A stretch of DNA of 64,000 nt. It comes from Telmatactis stephensoni (taxonomy: Eukaryota > Cnidaria > Anthozoa > Actiniaria > Isophelliidae). Of the stretch, positions 11,914-21,961 are shown piece by piece; the first letter of the stretch is position 1; each line of letters begins with the position of its first letter. The notes under the pieces were generated by a model. The model was not told where the DNA came from. It was given only the letters and a program-made list of their open reading frames with translations, and did no database searches. The position numbers were made by a program, and so were the translations under genes. The DNA is taken from positions 1 to 64,000 of the forward strand of contig JALIZF010001785.1 in assembly GCA_029948255.1 (NCBI GenBank), read 5' to 3'.

Positions 11914-14858
11914 TCATACTGTGACTTGCCATCCTGAGTGCTGAAACCCCATGGCAAAATACAACTTGGTACAGTCATCATCTTTATCAATAATCCAATC
12001 AAATGTGACCTGTTTGTCATCAACACTGATTGACACCCGCACCTTTCCAGTGGTAAGTTTATTCACTTCAAAGATTATTGCCGATCCCCTCTTGAAAGGT
12101 GGTAGCCTAGTCGTCATGCATGTGCCATTGACATACACCAGTCCTTTGGAATTGATACTCACAGACCCTGGGCACTGAAGATTCTGTTTTGGGTTCCTGA
12201 AGTCGAATGATGTTGTTGTTAAACCTATGCCATCCCCATTGCTATCATCACCAGTTTCATCAATCTTGAACTGCAGAGAAGTTCCAACTCTATAACTCAT
12301 GGTTTTAGATCTTAAGACTTTAGAACTGTCAGGAAAAACTTTGGTGGCTGTTCGTTGATTGTTGCTGAGTTGGTAGATTGCTAGTTTGTTGGGGTTAATG
12401 CAGTCTTCAGTAGACCATTCTAAAATAAATGGCCATGTTTAATAAATGGATGACTTATACCCCCATATAAAAGAGCCCAAAATGCTACAGGGGCAGATGT
12501 AGGGGAGGGGTGCAGGGGGTGCACACATCCCTCCTGAGATGACTTTGAGTCCTTTTTTCTCAATATTTTTCCAAAATATTCTCTCAGCATTTTCCAAATT
12601 ATATGATGGTGCACCCCTCCTGAAGATAGTGCACCCCCTCCTGAAGATGGTGCACCCCCTCCTGAAGACAATCCTGTATCTGCCCCTGTGCTACAATAAG
12701 GTGCAAAAGGTTGAGACTGTACTGGTTGCATAAAATTGCATGTGTTTCCAAAAGATCACTTTTTCCTTCTATAAATTAAGCAAAACATGGACCTTTTTCC
12801 CTCCCCCTACCATACAATGTTGCCTAGTCTTTGAGTCCTGGATAGTTGAGTCATTTCAGACCAACACTGCACTGGGGGACAGGGGACAAAGAAGATAATT
12901 TACGTCGTGCTTTTGTACACATAAAATGTTATAGGGTCTTCAGGTCTTTTACTCCACATTGTAGCTTGATCTCAACAAGTACATTTATTTTATAATAGCC
13001 TGAATTTTGAATTGTTCCCCAAGTCTTACAGAATTTCTGTTTTTATCATCCATAGAAGCATTTCCTTATCCCACTGCCCAACACAACACATTACAAAATA
13101 ATGCTATCTAAGATAACTCCACTGATGGACATCCATAAGTGGACACCTCCCATAAGTGGACAGCAATCCTTGATCCCTACTCCTGACAAACTCTACATTT
13201 GTAACTGCTTATAAGCAGACACCTCCCATAAGCAGACACCTCTCATAAGCAGACACCTCTCATAAGCAGAATTAGGACACTTCTCATAAGCAGACACTAA
13301 TTCCTGTATCAAGGGTATCCACTTACAAGAGGTTCAACTCTAGTATAACTACAGTGGAACCCCTTTTGGTACCTTCTAAAGCAGGCACTATCTATATAGT
13401 GGCCAATTTCCAAGGTCCAAATAGTGGCTATTAACTCAACTACTGTATTCTCAACACAAAATAATATTCTCCTACCATGAGGGTCCAGTGTCGTCATTCC
13501 ACTCCTTGGAATACTCCAAGAACTCCAACGGCCATCTCTACCAAACCTTCCACAAACACGAAATGTATATGATACATGTGGTTCTAAGTCTGTCACCACA
13601 TACGACATGCCTTCTCCTGTGTAAACAGTATTAAAGACACCACTATCATGGCCTCCTTTGTTGTCTGTGCAGCAACACTGTAGTATGTATTCTTGTACAC
13701 CACTGTAGTCAGTTATTGATTCACTGTCTGAAAAGGTCTAAAGTAGAAAGTAATCTAAATGTTCAATCTTGACAAAATAACAACAACTAGTAAACAAGGA
13801 AGATCATGAAAGGGGATGTGGACCAAAAGAGAATTCCAGTGGGTGTCAAACCCATAGGAAGGATGAGTCATGTGTGCCAATTAACACACAATATAACAAT
13901 GTTTTCTGAAATAGATGCATTATCAAGTGGGGAAATATCAAATAGAAAGCAAGTTCTCTTCTCCACTACAAGAACACAACTTATCTATTTACACAAATAT
14001 GGGCTTTGATAGACCCTTTGCATAAAGCTACTAATTATATACATGTCCTTTCCTCTCTTTTGCTCAATAAAACAAAAGAATCACCTAATTATATCAATGT
14101 TTAGCTGCATTGGGTAGAAATGAAGGATGTATGATCTGCATATGATAAGTAGCAAGGAGTTTATTTTTAATTTTTTTACAATTGTTTAATAGGATCTTGA
14201 ATATACATGTATCAGTGGCAAATAAAATTGAATCCAATCAACTTGTTACAATCACTTACATCATCCCACTCTACATACATGCCGCCAGGCTGTTCAGTTA
14301 AATCAACAATCTGTAGCGAACCAGTCATTGAGATTTCACCAATGTGGTTGACACATTCAAGTACATGTTGGAAACTTTCTTCAAATGTCACAGATAGTGT
14401 TTGGGAGATACACGGCATGTTAGGATATCTGAACGAAAAATAAGACACTGTTAATTAACAAAGTATCAGCTCTTCAGGGTTTTCTTTTCAAATGAAATAG
14501 AAGTAGATTGAGAAAGGAGTTTATTACTCATTTCTTTTTCATTTTTTACAATATTATTGTTTAGGATCTTGAATATATCAGTGGCAAATAAAATTAAATC
14601 TAATCAACTTGTTAGAGAGACAATTTGAGAATGCATGTAACATTTATTTCAAACAAACAAAACCTCTTCACAAGTGGTAAAAACTTCCTGGTTGCTTGAA
14701 AACCCAGGCTCTTGTAAGATACATGCAATCAACTGACTTCATACCATAACATTATAAATAACACACTGACTATAATTTAATCTCTCTAATGAAGACCTTT
14801 TTTAAGATACAACATTACAGTGATCCTCTTGATGAGTCGGCTTTTTTTTTCAGTCTCT

Positions 14859-14899
<41 letters not shown>

Positions 14900-16394
14900 T
14901 CACTCACTCACACAAAGACAGACACTAAGAAAATCAGCCAGTTCTACTCCTGGAGGAGTCAATAATTATACAAATATTTTACATACCTTTGTTCTTCCAC
15001 CTCTAATTCTTTTAGTGCTTGTTCTACTTCTTCTCTTATCACAGAATCTTCTTTTTCTAAAAAGTCATTCCCTACAAATAAAAATAATCAAACTATGCTG
15101 AAAACCTGCCAGACTATTTCATCAAAGTCACAGTGCATAGCAGATGGATGGCCTAGTTGCCTAGAAACAGAATGGCAAAAGCCCGAGAGGAAAAATAAAT
15201 AATGGGAGAGTATAGGGATGAAGGAAAGGAAGGCAAAGTTAATCAGTCAACAGCAAAGAAATTGGAAAGGTTGGGAGGAAAGAGAAATGGGAATTGGGAG
15301 GGAATGAGTTGTTTTGTTGGTAAGTGATGAAAATGTCTGACCTTTAAGACAGTGTGAAATCTTGGGTATATATATTGCTATTCAAACAGGATAATGCAAT
15401 AAATTAGTTACCTTTAACAGTTAATTTTTCTACCATTTCTAATTCGCCATTGATTTTTTCTTCTAGATTATGCAAAGGTTCTAGGTCTTTATTTCCAACA
15501 TCATTGATTGCAGAGAGAATATCTTTTTTCCTCAAGGAAAGAAATTTAAGGATATCTTGTTCAATTTTAGCAAAATTGTCATCTACTTCTTTGTTTGCTT
15601 TTACTATACTGCATTTTACTCCTTCTTTTGTGGAATTTACATCTTGAAGCTCTGAACTGAAAAAGAAAATCACAAGTTTAAGTAAGAGTGGAAGAAATAA
15701 ATCAATCAAGAAAGTGAGAAAGGAAGGAAGAACAGCAAATGAATGAATGAGAACTAATGAAACATTAAAAAGAAACATAAGAAGGAAAGAAGGAAGGAAG
15801 GGAGGTAGGAATAAAAAAGAAGAAATAAAGAAGAAAGAAGAGAGGAAGGGAGGAAGGAAGGAGGGATGGAAGGAAAAAGAAGGAATGAAGGGAAGGAGGA
15901 AGAAAGGGAGGAAGGAATAAAGGAAAGAAGGAATGAATGAAGAAAAGAAAGAAGGCAGGAAGGAAACAAAGAAGGAAGGAAGGAAGAGAAAGAATTTAGA
16001 AGACAAAAGAAAACTAAAGTATGGAGTCATCAGCACTAGCACTTGAGGCTTGACTACAGATATTTACGGTATCAAAAGTTGGTTCGAGTTTCTTGGACAG
16101 CCAAGCACAACCCAGCAAAGTTGTGTTCACAGCTGGTTAATTTGCCAAGTGCCTGGCCCACATAGTGGTTTTTGTATGAGTGGGAAACTTGCAATGTCTC
16201 TCAAAACATTCAAAATTCCTACCGTAACCTTACCGTGTGGTGCCTGTGCTGTTTTCCCAGTCATACAAAGTTGGCTGTAATGAACCTACTGACTACATTT
16301 ATTAGATTTACCTTAGATAAGCCTTGTATTTATCAAGTTTTTGTAAAGATTCCTTTATGGACTGTCTGACACTTGAAACCTCTTCCTCACTCAT
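11914..16394 (-). CDS. CRLF3: Cytokine receptor-like factor 3 (CRLF3), six coding exons
   Basis: CRLF3 is a conserved eumetazoan cytosolic or receptor-like protein. In insects it has been linked to erythropoietin-responsive neuroprotection; in vertebrates its role is less clear. Coding exons are complement of 11914-12419, 13476-13737, 14260-14428, 14987-15071, 15412-15656 and 16312-16394. They join in phase to 449 aa (human about 442). Residues about 1-135 form a coiled coil. A fibronectin-III-like part carries WSSWS at about 265-269, the cytokine-receptor WSXWS signature. From about 282 to the end is an SPRY-like domain, with VYVNG, TFDWIID and LYFAMGF matching the family. The start MSEEEVSS is at 16394. 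A likely 5' UTR exon ends at 16981 (TGG|GTAAGT) and splices to TATTAG near 16410. An in-frame upstream extension is possible but has no family match. Confidence 0.95.
12488..12688. mobile_element. hAT-like MITE with 5-bp target duplication TGCTA
   Basis: Ends CAGGGGCAGATGTAGG and GTATCTGCCCCTG are flanked by TGCTA at 12483-12487 and 12689-12693. The interior repeats the phrase GGTGCACCCCCTCCTGAAGA. It lies in CRLF3 intron 5. Sister copies at 33042-33200 and 62668-62859 have their own 5-bp duplications. Confidence 0.85.
14860..14899 (+). repeat. (GACA)n microsatellite
   Basis: About ten GACA units in CRLF3 intron 3, followed by ACTCACTCACTCAC. Confidence 0.95.
15715..15995 (+). repeat. Purine tract (GGAA-rich) in CRLF3 intron 1
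   Basis: About 280 bases of almost pure purine with GGAAGGAA and GAAGAAA units. On the CRLF3 strand it reads as a long polypyrimidine tract. The long apparent reading frame here (FLPSF-type repeats) is an artefact of the tract. Confidence 0.9.
16163..16280. mobile_element. Degraded copy of the TA-flanked MITE in CRLF3 intron 1
   Basis: GTATGAGTGGGAAA, ACATTCAAAATTCCTACCGTAACC and CCCAGTCATACAAAG match the 44714-44858 copy, but the outermost bases are decayed. It sits only 30 bp from the exon 1 donor. Confidence 0.65.
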
Positions 16395-17283
16395 TGCTAA
16401 TGCATTCTAATATCAACAGGAACCTGGAAATATTTACATAATTTTTATATAATCATTAATGAGCCTAATGATCCTGTCAATCAAATTTCAATAGGTTAAT
16501 AAGTTGATTGACATTGATTGACAGGGATGAAGTTAATAGTTTACTTGGAAACATCAATTTGGGGGAGGGGAGCATTTTTGTTTAATCGTATAAACGTAGA
16601 ATTATGAGAATTAAGAAATCTCCTATCGATCAAAGAAAATGATATCGGATCGAAGGAAATGATTCACCGTCTGGGATGATTGAACTTTGTGTCAATATTG
16701 AACTGTGCCCCAATGCATGTAATTTGTTTATTCAGCCAAAATTAAATTGTTCAAGCCGTCGGTTTTGATGCCTAAGACCTCAGGGTAACGATTTAGCTAT
16801 TGAAGTGGTATCCTATTTCATAAGATATCCATGATATCAGCAAAGAACACAACCCACAAATTATAGATTTGGAGTCGGAAGCGCTAACATCGGACATTTT
16901 GACGTCCCTATTTTTTCAAGTGCTTTCCAAAATACACAAAAAAGCAGAGTTTTCAGAGTAAGCACACAGATTCTACTTACCCAAACTGCTATCGTTGCCC
17001 GTATTAGGCAAGAATCGTTCCAGTAAACCAAAGCAAAAGCAAGCAAGAACTTGTACAAATCGAAGAAGTTTGAAGGCGAAGTATGTTTCAGTTTGCCGTT
17101 CAGCGGTTTTTCACTTTGATTGAAGCCCACGGTACAACCTACCAGCGGATACCCAACATAATTTATGTGTGATTTATTTATTTTGAAGAAAAATGGCGCA
17201 AAGTTGAGGATTTTATCTTGTGTTTTTTTTTCCTGTATTTCTGCTCGCTATAATGGGAACCTGAACTCAAAATATGGAGTCTT
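16395..17283. promoter_or_regulatory. Head-to-head promoter region of CRLF3 and the coilin-like gene
   Basis: The two start codons are 889 bp apart on opposite strands. A good minus-strand donor TTTGG|GTAAGTAG at 16981 pairs with the acceptor TATTAG at about 16410, giving a likely CRLF3 5' UTR exon upstream of 16981. A 12-bp inverted repeat CCTGTCAATCAA...TTGATTGACAGG lies at about 16475-16524. No TATA element is evident on either side. Confidence 0.5.
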
Positions 17284-20200
17284 ATGGCTTCTAGATTAAG
17301 GCTTAATGTAGTCTGTACTTCAAGAGACAAAAGATTTTTGGTAAAACCTCAATTTGAGTTTGAAAATTTCCAGTCCAAAAAATTTTTTGTGATAAATTTT
17401 AAGCTTAATCTTTTAATACATATTTTTAACTGTTATGATCCAGGTCTTGGCAGACGACGACTGGCTCCTTGAAGACCTTAAAGCATGCACTGAACTTGTC
17501 TTCCACAAGCTGTATCCTGATGAACAGACATTGCACATCAGTAAACTACAAAATGAGTTTCATTTTGACATGCCATTAGACTATGCTGTAGGCGATACTT
17601 TGACTGACTCAGGCCTAATATTTGCTATAGAAGATGAATCTCATTTGAGAGATGATAGGTAAGGTGTCTTGTGGAGGGGATAGAAAGTGCTTATGACCTT
17701 CCAGAGAGGAGCTAGGTTTAACACTGGTCCCAGAGTCTGCTGGCCTGCATAGCGGCATAAGGGGAGGGAAAAAAAGGGGGATTGGGGAGAGGAAGAAGAG
17801 GGAACGCCTGCAATGAAACCCCAACATTCCTCATAACGCCCATATTTAAGCCAATTATGAAAATCCTAAGTAATAACCAGATACTTGCTGCGAGATGGTC
17901 TCGAAATAGGGGTAAAAGTATATCAAAAGCCAAAAAAATCTATAATATTATGCCTGAGAAATATTATTTCTTTATATAAATAATCCTGAACAGGTCGCCT
18001 ATCTTAAAGAAAAATAAGAATATAATTTTAGATCTGTCAATATCCATTTCAAAGGTCAATTACGGTTTGTACATGGAGATAATCAAGCCGGATTATCTTT
18101 CAAACAAAACAATAGACGCAGCTAGTTGACAGGCGTTTAACCAATGGGAATTTTACATCCAGAATGTGGGGTTTCATTGCAGGCGTTCCCTCTTCTTCCT
18201 CTCCCCAATCCCCTTTCTTCCCCCTCCCCTTACGCCGCTACGCAGGCTAAGAGTCTGCATTTGTTATCATATGACCTGTATTTGGCCCTGCACATGCTCT
18301 TAGAGTAGATTTCGTATGACTGTGAAAATGGCACCACACGGTCATGACATGGTTACGACAGGAATTTCAAATGTTTTTTTACAGGAATTTCAAATGTTAT
18401 AATGACAACACGGCACTGACACGGTCACAGCACGGTCTGTTTCACACTCATATGAAATCTGCTCTAAAATAACCTTCAAAAATAGTCACATGACATGGCA
18501 CATACAGATTTTCAAAGGGGGTCCAGAAAAGCCCATGCGTGCATCCAAAATTGTAAATAAAATGGTCAAAAAGAGTAATATAAAATGCTTACTGTCTGAG
18601 TTAGGTCGGGTTAGATGGAAAAATATTTGGTTCTTGGTCATTCAGCACAGACTTTGCTGAGCTTGATCCATATGGCCATGACCTTGAGCCAAATATTTTC
18701 CCGTCTGGCCCTTCCACTCAGTACATAGTATGTGTGCTGTACCCATGGTAGATAAACATAATTACAAGACATGGGCACCAGTGAAAAAAATTAACAATAA
18801 TTTATATAACAACCTTCCTCTAAAGAGGACACCAGATGTTTTGACCAGGTCTTACTATTTGATTTATAGATGGTGGTTAATTATTTCACTTGTAAATCCA
18901 TCAGTGTAAATCCATTAAAATTACATCAACTGTATCTGGTAAACCGGTAATTAAAATTAAATAGCTATTTAAGTGTCCAATGTCATCTAGTGCTTGTGCA
19001 TTAATTTGAGGACAATGTACTCTTACACATATGCTATATTCTAATATTCCATGCACATAACTCAATAGTTCATTTTTACTGAGGGAGGGAAACCTCAATA
19101 CACAGTGAATGTGCCAGTAAAAGTAGTTAGATAAGAATAACTTAATAGTTGCTAGATTTGGCTAGTGTCTGGCCCTTGACAGCCCTGTGAAGAGTTATCT
19201 GTTTTTATGTCATTTCATTATATTGTAACATTAGAGAGCTGAAGCTTCACATAAATGGGAAATGGCAGATGGCAAAGATGATCTCATGACCCCCTTTAAT
19301 TTTTATTTTTTGTACCCACCTCTTGGACAGCGCCTTTGTTTTATGTTAAATTTTGTTTTGTTGTTTTTCTACCTTCTCTTTATCTTGTATTTAAATTATG
19401 TTATTTCTTGTTTGTCCAATAAAGTTGTGAAAAACAAAATTTCTGTGCCAGTCAAATTATGTTTGGTACTTAAATGTGAGCATAACTATCTTGTTTAAGT
19501 CAAACTTGAAATGACTTACCTTTGCATTATTATTTAACAGCTCAATGCCATGCATTAAAAAAGTCGATCGTGTAATCCTCTCTTCCATCTGCCATTTCCC
19601 ATTTATGTGAAGATTTAAGCTCTCTATTTTAAAATAACCAGATAACAGTCTATAAAATTCTCTTTTAACAGAAGCAGTTCACCATGTGTTTCACCTAAAA
19701 TTTCTGAAGATGCACCTTCAAAACTCAAGAACACATTAAAGAGGAAGAGAAAAGGAAAAAGTACCAAGAAATCCAGCAAAAGTAAAGCAAAAAATGATAA
19801 TGGAAAAGATAAAGGCTGTACTTCAAGTGATGCTGTGACTTCTACGACTGGATCTCCTTTATCACACAAAGAAGGTACTTTTGATCTCATTCAGACATGA
19901 ATCAGGATTGTCAAAAATTGTACATATAGTTGACAAATACACACACATTCATCCTTTATTGGAGGGAATGTTGATTAATGGTATATTGCTTTTCTTTTTT
20001 GCTTAGAGTGCAGTCTGATGCCACAAGTCATTCAACGTGTGCCTTGTGAAGATACAGAAGTAGACATCGAGGTGATTATAAATTGGTCTCATGTTTTTAG
20101 TGTCTGATATATGGGTAGAAGTTTACATGCAATGTAAATGCTTGTTTGAATGGTCCTTGCAGTCTCGTACATTGTAGAAGTAGTAGGAGTTCTTTTTGTA

Positions 20201-20754
20201 TACTTCAGTGCAAAAAAATTTGAAATGCAAAGACACATATTTTTGTTTTACCTATGATTCATATTATTATTGATGTTGTCATCGTGCATGTGATCCACCA
20301 GCGTCATCACACAGGGCCATCAGAGAGATGTCTGACATCACAAGGCAAAGACTCTCATTTGCATTGAAGAAATATTGAATCACAAGATTTCAGAATTTTG
20401 AGTTGTATATATACATGTACATTTGAATTCATTAGTTTTTTTTATATATTTGAATTTATTAGTATGTAATACTATTTTCCACTCATTGTACAGATGTGCT
20501 AATCTTATTGTGTAGTTGCAAGATAATGTACAGTGTAATAATTTATTGTAACTAACAAAAGTTTTAAATTCAAAAAATATGTCAAAATTCCATTGTTGCT
20601 GTTGCACAGTTGGACAGCATAAACAAAAGTTCAAAATCAGATTTGCTGACCTAATGTCTTGACGTGCTGTTTCAGCACACTTTGCTGTGTTTGAAATCAA
20701 ATGATTGAATAATGTTAACTAAAACTTTCTCTATTGCAGACACTGGAAGACTAA
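17284..20754 (+). CDS. Short nuclear-type protein with coilin-like N-terminus, five exons
   Basis: Exons 17284-17340, 17444-17658, 19672-19874, 20007-20071 and 20740-20754 join in phase to 184 aa. Residues 1-83 (opening MASRLRLNVVC, then RFLVLADDDWLLEDL) have the strand/helix order and hydrophobic spacing of the ubiquitin-like N-terminal domain of coilin, the Cajal-body scaffold. That match is by eye and weak in identity. Residues about 95-140 are serine-rich and then strongly basic (LKRKRKGKSTKKSSKSKAK), a likely nuclear or nucleolar signal. Coilin is normally much longer and ends in a Tudor-like domain; nothing like that follows here. This may be a truncated paralogue, an isoform, or another family. 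The last exon encodes only TLED, and its upstream donor GAG|GTGATT is weak, so the 3' end is the least certain part. Intron 2 carries three MITEs. Confidence 0.6.
17741..18249. mobile_element. Mutator-like MITE with 9-bp target duplication
   Basis: A 509-bp element with ends TGGCCTGCATAGCGGCATAA and the mirror of TAGCCTGCGTAGCGGCGTAA. The long inverted repeats (about 95 bp) run through GGGGAGAGGAAGAAGAGGGAA. It is flanked by an exact AGAGTCTGC at 17732-17740 and 18250-18258. A 9-bp duplication and long inverted ends fit MULE non-autonomous elements. Confidence 0.88.
18303..18464. mobile_element. TA-flanked MITE (GAGTAGATTTCGTATG family)
   Basis: Near-complete copy. It runs from GAGTAGATTTCGTATGACTG to CATATGAAATCTGCTC with TA on both sides. 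The centre holds a local duplication of ACAGGAATTTCAAATGTT. Confidence 0.85.
18504..18733 (+). repeat. Dispersed repeat shared with 59722-59947
   Basis: The phrases GGTCCAGAAAA, GCATCCA, AAATAAAATGGTCAAA, GACCTTG-like sequence, CCAAATATTTTCC and CCACTCAGT occur in the same order in both copies, about 230 bp each. Family unknown. It has no ORF. Confidence 0.7.
19234..19624. mobile_element. 391-bp inverted-repeat element flanked by TA
   Basis: The left end GAGAGCTGAAGCTTCACATA is mirrored on the right, through AAATGGGAAATGGCAGATGG, for about 40 bp. TA flanks both sides (19232-19233 and 19625-19626). The interior is T-rich and non-coding. It ends 47 bp before exon 3 of the coilin-like gene. Confidence 0.8.
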
Positions 20755-21343
20755 AACCATATCATCAGGCAGCACTGAGTAAGAACAATGTACAAAATAG
20801 TTCTGTGACAATTTCCCTGACAACTTTCCTTTGTCAAATTATGACAAAATTTGAAATATTTTGATGCATTTTTATTACATTGTAAATATCGTATTACAAA
20901 ATAACACTATAAAATTGCTTTATTATTTTGACCAGTCAAAAGTCCTTTGAATGCATTCCAAGCTCGCGTGAATACAGTACAAAAGTACAAGCTCCCAGTG
21001 TGCATTGCGCTTCGCTATGTTTATATCCCAAACACGCCTTTACGAGATTTGCATTTCGCGCGTCTAGAGATATAAATCGAAGGCCAAGCAGGACAAACAA
21101 ATGATTTAACTTCAAGATGGCCGAATGACCGATGTTTTCCTTATATCGAAATTGAAAAGGAATTCTTATTGATTGTCTTGGAGTTTTAGCAAATGAAAAC
21201 TGTTTGAAAGTGAAAACCACCGTGATCTTTCGAACTGGGAAGCCATTCAGAAGCTGCTTGTAGACAACACGAGGTTTCATTGCGCATAAACATACTAGTC
21301 ATCAATAATCGAAGCAGATGTCTCTCTGGTTGATACTCCAATA
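20755..21343 (+). promoter_or_regulatory. Upstream region of folate-receptor-like gene A
   Basis: Holds the 3' end of the preceding gene and the probable promoter and 5' UTR of the next. Base composition rises in GC from about 20960. No element, RNA gene or coding exon was recognised. Confidence 0.4.
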
Positions 21344-21961
21344 ATGGGAGTAGTAGATGGTCTATTTCTAGGACTTTTGTTGATTGTTACAACAAGATCA
21401 CTTGTGCATGTTTCTGGCGACAAATCCTACTCGCTCGCCCAAGAAGCTAGTGGCGTTGAGAATTACTGCCCCTACTTTCAAAATAGAGGACCATCGAAGC
21501 AAGAGGACCTAAAAAACTGCACTTGGTACAAAGACAACTCGTGTTGCATGAACTCAGAGATAGAATATGCCTTCAGTTTGTTGAATCCAATACCGGGTGC
21601 AAGCAAGAAGTGCGTTCAGTATCTGAACTATTTATACTGCTATATATGTGCTCCGGATCAGAACACGTTTTTCCAACGATCAAGGTTAATTATATGCGAA
21701 GAGTTCTGTGACAAAATTTACTATTACTGCAAAAAGGCTTTACTAAAAGGCATTGAAATACAAGAGGCTTATGTCAATGGTAAGGACTTTTGCGAGGGAA
21801 GGAGATTTAAGACGGCTAAGCAGACTGATGGAGGTTGTTTTTATTTTGACCCAAACAGCAGGGCGGCAAATAGTATTAGCTACAACAGGGTCACGAATAT
21901 TGGTATTGTAATATTTACCAGTTTACTGATGCCGATTTTACTGGCATTAAGTAGTCGATAA
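21344..21961 (+). CDS. Folate-receptor-like GPI-type cell-surface protein A
   Basis: Single-exon 205-aa protein. Residues 1-25 are a hydrophobic signal peptide. The body has about 16 cysteines, arranged as NYCPYF, NCTWYKDNSCC, YLYCYICAP, ICEEFC and YYYCKK. This spacing recalls the disulphide-bonded core of the folate receptor/riboflavin-binding family, where a Cys-x-x-W(Y/R)K-x-x-x-CC box is typical. The last 20 residues are hydrophobic after a small-residue region, suggesting GPI anchoring or a C-terminal membrane helix. Family members bind vitamins or act in cell recognition; the ligand here is unknown. The start ATG is the first in frame. A paralogue of roughly half identical residues lies in opposite orientation at 25252-25839. 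Confidence 0.85.
   Translation: MGVVDGLFLGLLLIVTTRSLVHVSGDKSYSLAQEASGVENYCPYFQNRGPSKQEDLKNCTWYKDNSCCMNSEIEYAFSLLNPIPGASKKCVQYLNYLYCYICAPDQNTFFQRSRLIICEEFCDKIYYYCKKALLKGIEIQEAYVNGKDFCEGRRFKTAKQTDGGCFYFDPNSRAANSISYNRVTNIGIVIFTSLLMPILLALSSR

Noticed and set aside
15404..16042. A 212-aa phenylalanine/proline-rich protein
   Set aside because: It is CRLF3 exon 2 read through its intron into the purine tract.
16981..17130. An in-frame N-terminal extension of CRLF3 from ATG 17130
   Set aside because: It is open and splices in phase, but it adds 54 residues unlike any CRLF3; the MSEEE start gives the family length. A 5' UTR exon is more likely.
19262..19498. A 78-aa hydrophobic protein
   Set aside because: It lies wholly inside the T-rich interior of the 19234-19624 inverted-repeat element.
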